From: Mycobacterium yunnanensis | GTDB lineage: Bacteria > Actinomycetota > Actinomycetes > Mycobacteriales > Mycobacteriaceae | Reading direction: 5' to 3' | NCBI RefSeq assembly: GCF_025823185.1 | Contig: NZ_JACKVK010000008.1 | Location: forward strand, 497,565-561,564 | Length of the DNA stretch: 64,000 nucleotides | In this document: one piece after another, positions 27,901 to 36,043 of the stretch | How positions within the stretch are numbered: position 1 is the stretch's first letter | Layout of the letters: each line of letters opens with the position of its first letter | Notes under the pieces: generated by a model | Seen by the model: the letters and a program-made list of their open reading frames with translations, nothing else | What the model was told of the DNA's origin: nothing | Databases searched by the model: none | Position numbers and translations under genes: made by a program

Positions 27901-30191
27901 AGCACCACCGAGTGGGTGCGGTCGACGACCAATTGTTGGAACTCTGGGAAGACGTGAATCGGGATGCGCTCATAGAGCCACGCCGCGGAGTCGTCTTCCT
28001 CGGTGGCGAGTCGGTAGACCCAGAGGTGATTGTCAGGGAGATCGTTCAGCGTTACGAGCAAGTCGATTGCGGTGTCTAGCCTCTCGGCATAGCCGTGGAG
28101 GCGCCGTTGCTCTGAGGCGGTTCCGCTGATCTCCGACAGCGACGAGCGCAGCGCTGACACCGACTTCGCCAGCTGGATCAAGGCGTAGCGGGCGTCCAAC
28201 GCGGCTTGTCTGAGGGCGCGAAACTCTGGGCGGCTGGTCACGATGCCGGCGCTCAGTACGACGGCGTCCGCCTTGCCGGAGTACTCGTGAAGGTACGTGT
28301 GCACGGCCTGGGCGAGCGTCTTCCCTGCCGTCGAGACCCCTGCCGTCGCGATCCCGATTGATTGACTCGCTTGCGTGAACGAATCACTTGCCTTGGCGCG
28401 CAGGCGCAATGCTCTCAGCAGTCGCGATCGGGGTGAAAGCGCACCGACGAGGATGTCGAGTTCCAGCGCATCGATGCTCTCGGTCCAAGCGGACGTCAGA
28501 CTGTCCTCGAGCGCATGTGCCTCGTCGAACACTAGGTCTGCAGTGTCGTCGGCAAGCACGTCGCCAGGGACGCGCCCACCGTTCTGCTTGATCTTGACCC
28601 AACTGGCAATCAGCGCATGGTTGACGGAGACGACTCCGGGCGCGCTGTCGAGGTCGCGCACTTGTTGCATGAGTGGACACACCCCTGCCCAACGACACAT
28701 CGTTCGATCGCAGCCGGCTGAGTTGGTGCGGAGGCGTGCACGGGTCCTGGCGTATCGACCATCCCTGCGACGGATGACGTCGTCGGTGACGTCATCCCAA
28801 GTTCCCGTTGCGGATGAGGCGATCGCTCGAATGGCGACGGCTAGGGCGAAGCCCGATGACTCGCGATCAGCGAGCGCATCCTCGAGTTCGCGAGCGCACA
28901 CGTAGTTGCTGACGCCCTGGATCTGGCGGAAGGGCGCCCGCAGCAGACCCTCTTGCTGCACGCGGGCTGCTTCGTCGCGCAGCTGGCTCTGCAGTGCCTT
29001 GGTCGCGGTAGCCACGACGACCGGTTTCTTGGGCCGTGAGGCGCGGCCGAGCGCTGGCAGGAGGTAGGCGAGGGACTTACCGGTACCCGTCGGCGCTTCG
29101 ACGGCAAGTCGACCACCGTGATCGAAGACTTCGGCAACGGCGTGAGCCATCTCCTTTTGCGACGCGCGGCTGCGCAGGCCGCGCTCGTTCTCCAAATATT
29201 CGAATGCATCGCGAGTCGACGACCAGGCGTCCGCGGCCGTCGCGCCCGATCGCTCGAGTAGGGGGTCGGGCGCACGGATCAGCGTCTGAATGTCAGGCGG
29301 CGTCACCAGCTCGGGCATCATCTGCGCGAGCGGATCGTCGAAGGTCTCGAGAGCCGCGATGGCGAGCGGCCAACTCGGATCCCCCATCTTGATCTCGGCG
29401 AGGAGGGCGCGAACGACGGCCGCCGTGGCAGTGGCGTCGGGGAGTGCCCGGTGATTCTCGACGTGGGTGACACCGGAGCGCTCGGTCAGATCGGCGAGTG
29501 ACCGATTGGGCATCGCGACGTCGACGAGGGTCGAGAGATACAGGCTGTCAGTGCACGACGGGAGCTGTAACGGTTTTATTCCTGCTCGTTTGGCCGCCTT
29601 GTCGAGGAACGGAAAGTCAAAGGCCAGTGCGTTGTGGCCTAGGACGAGGTCGATGTCGTTCAAGCTCGCGCCGAGGGCCTGCAGCGCCTCTCCCAGCGAG
29701 GTCGCCGCGTCGGCGTCCTCAAGAGTCGGCCGCGTCATACCGTCGGGCAGTTTCACAGGCAGGTGGGCTATCGGATCGCCGTTCAGACCCACCACGGCGA
29801 TATCCCAAATGAAGTCTTTCGCTGGGTCTAGTCCCGTTGTCTCGATGTCGAGCACCGCGACTCGGTCGAGCGGCACCCGGGGCCGAACAGGGGGCCGGTA
29901 CCACTCGGCGTCCACTGGTTCGTCGAGCTGGATCGCGTCGTCGGTTGCATGGACAGACGAACCGATTCCTATGCGTCCATCTCCCGTCATGCGAAAGCGC
30001 TCCGGGTATCGGTCGGGTAGCTGGACGAGCGACTCGATGGATTTGTGGAACCCATTCGCGCGGAGCTGTCCGCTGAGGTCAGCGGCAGACATTGGTTCGT
30101 TCTCAGCCAGGAGCCGGTGCGCAGCTTCGATGGCGGGTGGGAGCGGAGTGCTAACTCCGGTCATCAGCGGAATCCGGTCGTTCTGCGCCAC
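24915..30191 (-). CDS. DnaQ-type exonuclease - DinG helicase - RecQ helicase fusion
   Basis: A 1758-residue protein with three enzymes in line. Residues 105-265 are a DEDD 3'-5' exonuclease (DIETTGLD 115-122, GHNALAFDFPFL 185-196, ENHRALPDA with His247 and Asp252). Residues 340-1010 are an XPD/DinG-type helicase (EAPTGTGKS 365-373, DEAH 556-559) with an Fe-S cysteine set near 432, 494, 499 and 505. Residues 1075-1660 are RecQ (PTGFGKSLCFQLPALL, VVDEAHCISVWGHDF, and a zinc site SSCRR with CDVC). An N-terminal winged-helix-like stretch precedes the exonuclease. GTG 30191 is used; ATG 30164 is possible. Exo-DinG fusions are known; the added RecQ is striking. It heads the three-gene operon. Confidence 0.93.
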   Translation of the reverse strand: MAQNDRIPLMTGVSTPLPPAIEAAHRLLAENEPMSAADLSGQLRANGFHKSIESLVQLPDRYPERFRMTGDGRIGIGSSVHATDDAIQLDEPVDAEWYRPPVRPRVPLDRVAVLDIETTGLDPAKDFIWDIAVVGLNGDPIAHLPVKLPDGMTRPTLEDADAATSLGEALQALGASLNDIDLVLGHNALAFDFPFLDKAAKRAGIKPLQLPSCTDSLYLSTLVDVAMPNRSLADLTERSGVTHVENHRALPDATATAAVVRALLAEIKMGDPSWPLAIAALETFDDPLAQMMPELVTPPDIQTLIRAPDPLLERSGATAADAWSSTRDAFEYLENERGLRSRASQKEMAHAVAEVFDHGGRLAVEAPTGTGKSLAYLLPALGRASRPKKPVVVATATKALQSQLRDEAARVQQEGLLRAPFRQIQGVSNYVCARELEDALADRESSGFALAVAIRAIASSATGTWDDVTDDVIRRRDGRYARTRARLRTNSAGCDRTMCRWAGVCPLMQQVRDLDSAPGVVSVNHALIASWVKIKQNGGRVPGDVLADDTADLVFDEAHALEDSLTSAWTESIDALELDILVGALSPRSRLLRALRLRAKASDSFTQASQSIGIATAGVSTAGKTLAQAVHTYLHEYSGKADAVVLSAGIVTSRPEFRALRQAALDARYALIQLAKSVSALRSSLSEISGTASEQRRLHGYAERLDTAIDLLVTLNDLPDNHLWVYRLATEEDDSAAWLYERIPIHVFPEFQQLVVDRTHSVVLCSATLTVQHRYDYLASRLGISIDPTPIDGQFRALTLRSPFDYAQQSMVVLTNHLPVPIPENEREFCEEMAADQAGFLSLSGGKTLSLFAARKRMEAVVAGVRTRTVELAQRGVEILVQGEQGRSQIQHRFRAEPGTALYGLKSYWEGFDAPGETLSYLFIEKPPYPHPNDPLVSARQRAIAERGGDPFLDYVLPMTAMQFTQGFGRLIRSETDRGAAFVCDRRLHSPTQAQRVMLGSLPSPAIHEAVDRDDAWTRAIEFVTGEPPDLTTAISFGRDDVTQILDRLRLLPGEDPTAKLREAAEMLFGIADLHPKQLEVMRSFIDGKDVLAVLPTGFGKSLCFQLPALLMPEARATVVVSPLIALIKDQVNDLRGRRGIRPVQGITGTTSKVVQTEILRDTADGRVRLLYVSPERLARDPVLRGALGRQQLNRVVVDEAHCISVWGHDFRPEFRQIPASVDSFSTRAPRAGLTATATPEVETDIGQSLQMLDPVVVREPSDRPNLQFRVTECANERDRVRELLRFVTWADGTPGIVYITRRALAEEIASLLRRAGHAARPYHAGMVPEQRDAVQEDFDADTTRIIVATKAFGMGINKPNIGWVVHFDLPDSLDGYAQEAGRGARQRNMIGNCVLLYTKGDLTRRRRLVESGDAAADAATAQRILTALWTCRERGDSRVFDVDELADSLELETDELNVQLAQLERVGTLTQGLDCSARGMVDVGFREPEDEAERRFFREIFYKVHRARPNVRIQIDFQQLKDQHGYDPDTLELKFIEWSLDRLITFSSSRRLRRVKLVKRTAPAEAIARESARWRQWQLRRLQAMIDYATNRSSCRRVMVGNHFGDFVQDCLSRGIVRCDVCDGASAPWTSLPDHLVADPETLINAELTLMQAVAWSSSYRRGAYGETSLRAAVLGMESLGPGRPLGQGVLNCPQFGALKHVRNGEKRWNDALLQLMSKGMVDRRAVARDGSGATYQTLVLTAVGAQTLGVPVSHDD

Positions 30192-30541
30192 GGCAGTGCA
30201 AGTTCAAACATTCACCCCCGTGAACTACGTGTTCCGTCACTCGCCATGGCGTCTATTGACGGCCAAGCATACGATGCCAACAGATTGAAGTTAGTCGATG
30301 TAGAGATTGTTCGCTGAGCAACGGCACCATAGCCTGAAATGGGCGCTTACCGTGGCGGTCGATTGCGGGTTCGACCGCAGGCACGTGAGCTAGATGTCAA
30401 ATGTTGGTTCGCGTTATGGCAATGCAAAGCTGTGCAGCCCTTCCTGTCGCTGTATGTGCGTACTGCGCGAACGGCAAAGTTGAGGTGCTCGCGGGATGTG
30501 TTGCGAAAAGATCGTCAACGAGTACAACAGATTGGATATCG
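30192..30541. other. Divergent promoter region with a perfect 8-bp inverted repeat
   Basis: This 350-base gap separates the two divergent helicase transcription units. GCGGTCGA (30355-30362), eight bases, then TCGACCGC (30371-30378) form a perfect inverted repeat suited to a dimeric repressor. No clear consensus promoter was recognised on either strand. An open frame from 30401 joins the downstream gene but its translation looks non-coding. Confidence 0.45.
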
Positions 30542-33500
30542 GTGGAATCCGAGTCACCCTTCTTCGACATCCCCCAGGCGGACTGGATCGCTGCCAACCG
30601 ATCGGCGTTCGCGATCTGGGACGGCTTCCCGGTGTCGCCAGGCCACGCGCTGGTGGTGTCGCGGCGCCTCATCACCGACTGGTGGGAGGCAACGCCCGGC
30701 GAACGGGCCGACATCTTCGACTTGGTCGACATCGTGCGGGACAAGATCACCGAGCTGAACGGACCCGACGGGTTCAATGTCGGCTTCAATGCAGGGCCCG
30801 TCGCCGGGCAGACAGTCGACCACCTCCACCTTCACATAATCCCGAGGTTTGCCGGCGACGTTCCTGATCCGCGCGGGGGCATCCGCAATGTCATCGCCGC
30901 CCGCGGCAACTACCTCGCCGAAGCCCCAGTGCCGCTGTCACATGCGGTTCCCAGCCCCATGACGCCGGTACTCGTCGACGGTCAAGTCCGGCTCTTGCTC
31001 ACCGAGTTGGTTCAGCACCTGCGGCGCGCTCAATTCGACCGGATCGACATTGCGGTCAGCTTCATCAAGATGTCGGGTCTCCGCCTGCTCACCGACGCGC
31101 TCGAGGATGCCCTTGCCCGTGGCGCACACCTGCGGATCCTCACCACCGACTACCTAGGCCTCACCGAGGCCGAAGCCCTCACCCGCCTGCGAGACCTCAT
31201 GGACGACCATTCGCAGTCCGTTAGCGTGCGGGTGTTCCAGGACCCCGAGGTCAGCTTCCATCCGAAGGCATATCTGTTCTACTCGGTAGATGGTCAGGCT
31301 GAAGCCGCGTTCGTGGGCAGCAGCAATTTGAGTAAGTCCGCCCTCGGCGGCGGCATCGAATGGAATCTCCTAGTCGGATCGATCGACGAGCTACGACAGC
31401 GTTTCCTCGTGTTGTGGAACGACCTACGCAGTCATGCGCTGACCGATCAGCTGATCGCCGAGTACGATCCGGCGCCCGCGTACGTCCCTCAGGCAGTCGA
31501 GGTCGTTGAGCCTCCCGAGGCTCTGCCGGAGCCACGACCCATTCAGCAGGAAGCACTGAAGGCGCTCATCGCAACTCGCGACGCGGGCTTCCGGGCCGGA
31601 ATGGTCACGATGGCAACGGGATTGGGCAAGACGTGGCTGGCAGCCTTCGATGTCGCGCAGATGCGAGTTGTTCGCGTGCTGTTCATTGCCCACCGCGAAG
31701 AGATCCTCAGGCAAAGCCGAGACGTCTTCCGGCAAGTGATGCCGATCGCGACCATGGGCCTGTACACCGGTGACGACAAGCAACCCGATGCCGACTTCGT
31801 CTTTGCGACGGTCCAGACTACGTCGCGCTATCTAGATCAGTTCCCCGCAGACTCGTTTGACTACCTCGTCATCGACGAGTTTCATCACGCCGCCGCGGAC
31901 ACGTACCGCAAGGTGATCGACCATTTCACGCCGCGATTTCTGCTGGGCCTCACAGCAACGCCTGACCGAATGGACGGCGCCAACCTGTTGGCTCTGTGTG
32001 CCGACAACTTGGTATTCAGCTGCGATCTCGTCGAGGGCATTCGACGACAAGAACTTGTCCCGTTCCACTACTGGGGTGTGTCGGACCCCGTTGACTTCGA
32101 GCCCATTCCGTGGCGCAACGGCCGCTTCGACCCCGAATTACTCGAGGCCGCCATCGAGACGCAGGAGCGGGCGCAGTCCGCGTTCGACGAGTGGCAGTTA
32201 CGCCGGGGCACTCGCACGTTGGCGTTCTGTGCGTCGAAGCACCACTCCGACTTCATGAGAGCGTTCTTCCTCGAAAGTGGTGTGCGCTGTGCATCGGTGC
32301 ACAGTGGGCCGACGAGCGCGCCTCGCCATCAATCGCTCGACGACCTCCGCAGCGGCGATCTCGAAGTGATCTTCACCGTCGACCTGTTCAACGAGGGTCT
32401 CGACGTACCCGAGATCGACACCGTGCTGATGCTGCGGCCGACCGAATCGCCGATCATCTTCCTGCAACAGTTGGGCCGCGGTCTCCGGATCAAGGAGGGC
32501 AAGGATGCGCTCACCATCGTCGACTTCATCGGCAACCATCGATCATTTCTGCTGAAGCCACGCACCTTGCTGAGCCTCGGACGGCGCGAAGCCCCTACCA
32601 CGCTTCAAGTTTTGGCAGCGTTGGAGAGCCAGGAGTTCGGGCTGCCCGAGGGCTGTTCGGTGGACTACGACCTTGAGGTCGTCGAGATGTTGAAACGACT
32701 CACGCAGATCAGCGCCCGGGACGCCATCGAGGAGTACTGCCGCTCGTACATGGAAGAGGAAGGTCTGAGACCGACTGCTGCGCAGACCTTCCGGGCTGGC
32801 TACGACCCTGCGATCGTCACACCAAAGTACGGCAGCTGGTTTGGATTCTTGCGCGTGATCGATCTGCTTGGGGAGCGGGAGGCCGCCGTCACGGATTCCC
32901 ACGGTGAGGTGCTCAAGGGATTCCAAACCGAGAGCATTAACAAGTCCTACAAGCTCATTGCGATCCGGGCCCTGCTCCATGAGGGTGAGCTCCGCGCCGG
33001 AGGCGACGTGGCGAACAACGCCGAGGTTTCACGGCAGCTGATGCTCGCCGACCCCCGCCTCGCCCAGGACGTCCCGACGCGGGAGTTTCCCAACCTCGAT
33101 GCTGCAGCCGGCGAGAAGTGGGCGCACTACTGGCGGAAGTGGCCGCTCTCGCATCTGTCGGGCGTGGGTGATTCGGCGCGCCGGACCAATGCACTGTTTC
33201 GGTTCGCCGGCGATCGGATCGAACCGACGTTCGTCATCGACGACGAGGTCGGCGACGTCTTCGACGCGATGGTCGCGGAGATCATCGAACACCGTTTGGC
33301 TAGTTACGTTTTGAATAAGGAGACGTCGACGACGCGGACATGGTCGTGCCGGTTGACGTTCGCCGACGGCCATCCCGCGATACGGCTCGACCGACGACTT
33401 CATCCTGATCTGCCCGAAGGGAAGGTGCCGTTCAAAGCCGACGGCGTCGAGTTCGAGGCGTCGTTCGCGAAGGGTGCCGTCGCCACGGCTACTCGCGAGG

Positions 33501-34516
33501 ATTCGACTGGCAACGCCCTACCGGGCCTGCTTCGCGGTTGGTTCGGACCGTCCGCGGGTCACCCGGGAACGTCACACCGCGTGTCGATCGACCAGGTCGA
33601 TGGTGCGCTACTGGTCCAGCCGGATCGTTCGTCTGACACGGACGTGCAGATGGACTACGTACCCCTCTTCGGCGACTACACCGTGGCGTGCGGACCGCAT
33701 GCCCGCACCTCCTGGACCCATCATGCTTCGACTGAGATTCCTATCAAAAGGGTTGCAGGTACTGAACTTACGCCCGCATCGAACTTCGTGTGCTTCGCTC
33801 ATGGCAATTCGATGGACGGCGGAGCAGATCCGATTCGGCACGGCGATACGCTGCTCTTCGAATGGATCACCGGCGGATCGGCGCGCGACTACGTGGGTCA
33901 ACCCGTGCTGGTGGAAACCACCGACAGGTCAGGTGCTGTAGGCACATTGAAGATCCTCCGACGAGAGGGCGAAGCCTACGTTCTGGAATCCAGGAACACT
34001 GAGATCCCTCCCATCGAGGCTTCGTCTGACATGCGTCCCGTAGCGCGGCTTGTGTCGAAGCTCGATCAGCAGGAGATCAACCCACTGGCGTCGCACATCG
34101 GCGAGCAATTCAAAAGTATGGACGTGCCACCGCTCTACGGCGAGGTGTACAACCCGGGCAATTGGCGTTCCGGTCACGTCTCGCTCGCGCAGCACACGAT
34201 TCTCTTCGTCTCATTGCTCAAGCGCGCAGACCGCACGCAGTACGCCGAGCACTTCGAGGGCCCGGACCTGTTCGTATGGAGCTCGCAGACGTCGACCAAG
34301 CCGACGGGCAAGAAGGGCCGGGAGATCCTCGAGTCTCTGTCAACTGGCAAGTCGATTGAGCTGTGGATGCGACGACGCGGGGCCGACACGGCGTTCACCT
34401 ACCTGGGACGGGTCGTACCGATGAGCTACGAGGGGTCCCAGCCGATGCTGGTGACCTACCGGCTGCTGACCCCGCTGACGAGTGATCTTCAGTCGCAGCT
34501 TGGGCTTTCGCTGTGA
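30542..34516 (+). CDS. HIT - PLD nuclease - SF2 helicase - S24 peptidase - DUF3427 fusion
   Basis: About 1324 residues. Residues 1-125 are a HIT domain with the catalytic HLHLHIIPR (about 94-102). Residues 145-300 are a phospholipase-D-type nuclease with one HxK motif (SFHPKAYLFY, about 239) and GSSNLSKSALGGG. Residues 330-680 are a DEAD/DEAH helicase (ATGLGKTWLAAF, VIDEFHHAAADT, QQLGRGLRI). Residues 1075-1150 are an S24/LexA-like peptidase with Ser in AHGNSMDGG and the Lys in GTLKILRREG. The end (about 1170-1324) is DUF3427 (YGEVYNPGNWRSGHV). GTG 30542 is chosen because HIT homology begins just after it; the start is uncertain. S24 self-cleavage could link activity to DNA damage, which is inference. 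Confidence 0.9.
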   Translation: MESESPFFDIPQADWIAANRSAFAIWDGFPVSPGHALVVSRRLITDWWEATPGERADIFDLVDIVRDKITELNGPDGFNVGFNAGPVAGQTVDHLHLHIIPRFAGDVPDPRGGIRNVIAARGNYLAEAPVPLSHAVPSPMTPVLVDGQVRLLLTELVQHLRRAQFDRIDIAVSFIKMSGLRLLTDALEDALARGAHLRILTTDYLGLTEAEALTRLRDLMDDHSQSVSVRVFQDPEVSFHPKAYLFYSVDGQAEAAFVGSSNLSKSALGGGIEWNLLVGSIDELRQRFLVLWNDLRSHALTDQLIAEYDPAPAYVPQAVEVVEPPEALPEPRPIQQEALKALIATRDAGFRAGMVTMATGLGKTWLAAFDVAQMRVVRVLFIAHREEILRQSRDVFRQVMPIATMGLYTGDDKQPDADFVFATVQTTSRYLDQFPADSFDYLVIDEFHHAAADTYRKVIDHFTPRFLLGLTATPDRMDGANLLALCADNLVFSCDLVEGIRRQELVPFHYWGVSDPVDFEPIPWRNGRFDPELLEAAIETQERAQSAFDEWQLRRGTRTLAFCASKHHSDFMRAFFLESGVRCASVHSGPTSAPRHQSLDDLRSGDLEVIFTVDLFNEGLDVPEIDTVLMLRPTESPIIFLQQLGRGLRIKEGKDALTIVDFIGNHRSFLLKPRTLLSLGRREAPTTLQVLAALESQEFGLPEGCSVDYDLEVVEMLKRLTQISARDAIEEYCRSYMEEEGLRPTAAQTFRAGYDPAIVTPKYGSWFGFLRVIDLLGEREAAVTDSHGEVLKGFQTESINKSYKLIAIRALLHEGELRAGGDVANNAEVSRQLMLADPRLAQDVPTREFPNLDAAAGEKWAHYWRKWPLSHLSGVGDSARRTNALFRFAGDRIEPTFVIDDEVGDVFDAMVAEIIEHRLASYVLNKETSTTRTWSCRLTFADGHPAIRLDRRLHPDLPEGKVPFKADGVEFEASFAKGAVATATREDSTGNALPGLLRGWFGPSAGHPGTSHRVSIDQVDGALLVQPDRSSDTDVQMDYVPLFGDYTVACGPHARTSWTHHASTEIPIKRVAGTELTPASNFVCFAHGNSMDGGADPIRHGDTLLFEWITGGSARDYVGQPVLVETTDRSGAVGTLKILRREGEAYVLESRNTEIPPIEASSDMRPVARLVSKLDQQEINPLASHIGEQFKSMDVPPLYGEVYNPGNWRSGHVSLAQHTILFVSLLKRADRTQYAEHFEGPDLFVWSSQTSTKPTGKKGREILESLSTGKSIELWMRRRGADTAFTYLGRVVPMSYEGSQPMLVTYRLLTPLTSDLQSQLGLSL

Positions 34517-34625
34517 TTGGGCCGCCGACGCGCTCGACGCACGATAGATCACTGGTGTATATGCCAACCAAGTTGGCGTCGCAGCCGCCGCTGACCGGGT
34601 TCGGCGGTCTGTCTGACGGAAAAGA

Positions 34626-34648
34626 TCGAATCGGCTCTTCCGGTTCGA
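34626..34648 (+). terminator. Hairpin after the HIT-PLD-helicase gene
   Basis: TCGAATCGG (34626-34634), a five-base loop and CCGGTTCGA (34640-34648) can form a 9-bp stem with one G-U pair, 110 bases after the helicase stop. No T-run follows, as is usual for mycobacterial terminators. It could also be an operator for the next gene. The rest of the 320-base gap 34517-34836 shows no gene. Confidence 0.4.
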
Positions 34649-34836
34649 ATAGCGGGGCGTAGGACTGATCAAGCCCGGTGCGACACGTTGGATTCGACTT
34701 TCACTCTGTCGAGGACACCCGCCTCCCGCCCTCAGGACGGCCGGCTCACGACGGTTCACGAACCAGCAAACAGGAGTCGTTCGGCATAGTTGTGGGAATC
34801 TCGATACGTTAGCAGTCAGCGCCCCAGAATGAGTCT

Positions 34837-35613
34837 ATGGACACGATAGGAATCAGCCTCACGGCCCAGCCGTCCAAAACTTGGATGGCGCTGGTCAGCT
34901 GGGAGGACGGCAAGGCCGAACTGCAGGTTCTGCAGCACGGCGTGAACAACTTCGAAGTCGGTCAGGTGACGAGTTCCTCGGACATTGTCGGGATAAGTTG
35001 CCCGTTCGGTTGGCCTAAGCCCTTCACAGACTTCGTGACGCGTTACTCCGCGGACCAGCATGGCGGGTCGCTAGTGGGATCGGTGCCAAGTGACTCGGGA
35101 ATGCGGTACCGCTTCACCGCCCACTTGGTCAAGCAGCTTGCACCAGGTATCAACCCGCCGAGCGCATTGTCAGGCAGCGCCGCGGTCGCAACACTGCGAT
35201 GCGCGACCATTCTGGCGGAGTGCGGTCAGACTCCTGCATCCATCGGTCATAACAGCTATCCGACCAAGTTCGTCGAGGTGTATCCGCCTGCTTCGCTCAG
35301 TCAGTGGGGCTTGCCGTACACGGGTTACAAGTCGGCGAGCGGGCAGAAGTTGTTGGTCTCGATGGTGACCAAGCTAGTGACGTTCACAGCTTTTGCGGGA
35401 CCCTGGCTCAAGCTAGATCGGTGGCTAGATACTTGCCAGACCGAAGTCGGCGCCTTCGAGGCGGTGATCTGCGCTCTGACGGCCCGAGCGGTCGCTCTCG
35501 AGCGCGCCATCAGCCCGCACACCCCTCCCGAACATCACGCTGCGGCCAGCGAGGGCTGGATCTGGGTCCCCAACGAACAGTCGCTGTCTCAGCTCAACAC
35601 CGAGCCACGCTAG
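34837..35613 (+). CDS. DUF429 predicted nuclease (RNase H-like fold)
   Basis: A 258-residue protein of the DUF429 family. Recognisable points are the N-terminal strand MDTIGISLTAQPSKTWMAL, the SCPFGWPKPF segment, the YRFTAHLVKQ helix, the EVYPPASLSQWGLPYTGYK motif, DAxxCALTA-like AVICALTARAV and the closing EGWIWVP. DUF429 proteins are predicted to adopt an RNase H-like nuclease fold; activity has not been shown for this branch. In place of the canonical first acidic residue the strand reads GISL, so catalysis here is doubtful. It stands alone between two helicase genes on the same strand, with its own 320-base upstream region. Confidence 0.72.
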   Translation: MDTIGISLTAQPSKTWMALVSWEDGKAELQVLQHGVNNFEVGQVTSSSDIVGISCPFGWPKPFTDFVTRYSADQHGGSLVGSVPSDSGMRYRFTAHLVKQLAPGINPPSALSGSAAVATLRCATILAECGQTPASIGHNSYPTKFVEVYPPASLSQWGLPYTGYKSASGQKLLVSMVTKLVTFTAFAGPWLKLDRWLDTCQTEVGAFEAVICALTARAVALERAISPHTPPEHHAAASEGWIWVPNEQSLSQLNTEPR

Positions 35614-36043
35614 CTGTGTGTTCTGGCGCGGGCATCAGGCAGTCGCAGGCCTTTGCGTTCGACCCACGTCCATCTAGCACGGCCTGGCCTGACCGAATCC
35701 AAGGCCCGCGGCTCTTGGCTGAGCGCTCCGTGTCTTAGCTGTCGCGGACAGTGCACGGTCTCGTTTACCAGTCCGTGAGAACTCCAGTTAACGAGATCGG
35801 GGTTTGATTCCCGCGCCGTCTGCCGATTTTTTCCGTAACGTTGCTAACGATGCGGGGAGAGACGGATTGGAACAAACGGATCGGCAGCCAGCTAGAGGTG
35901 CCGTCACCAGCGCGGCGCCAACCATCGTTCGCTCGCCCGGTCTCGGCCGCTGACACGCCGTCATGGCGAAGGTGGTAACCCGACGATGTCCCAAGGATGT
36001 CAAAGCCCAGATGCTTATGTGGACAAAGTGATTGGAAATAATT
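35614..36043. other. Intergenic region with a tRNA 3'-end-like motif
   Basis: No supported gene lies in these 430 bases. At about 35797-35822 the sequence GGGGTTTGATTCCCGC resembles a tRNA T-arm (compare GGTTCGATTCC) and is followed by a T-rich run at 35824-35830. Only three T-stem pairs form and no D-arm or anticodon arm is visible, so it is not a tRNA gene. It could be a remnant of a tRNA-based integration site or chance. Confidence 0.25.

Noticed and set aside
18467-30191. Calling the SNF2/exo-helicase operon DISARM
   Set aside because: No DrmA, DrmB (DUF1998) or DrmC-like gene accompanies the SNF2 gene in the operon.
30401-30541. Upstream extension of the HIT-PLD-helicase ORF by 47 codons
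   Set aside because: The translation (SCAALPVAVCAYCANG) is unlike HIT proteins, and the inverted-repeat promoter region lies just before it; the HIT homology starts after GTG 30542.
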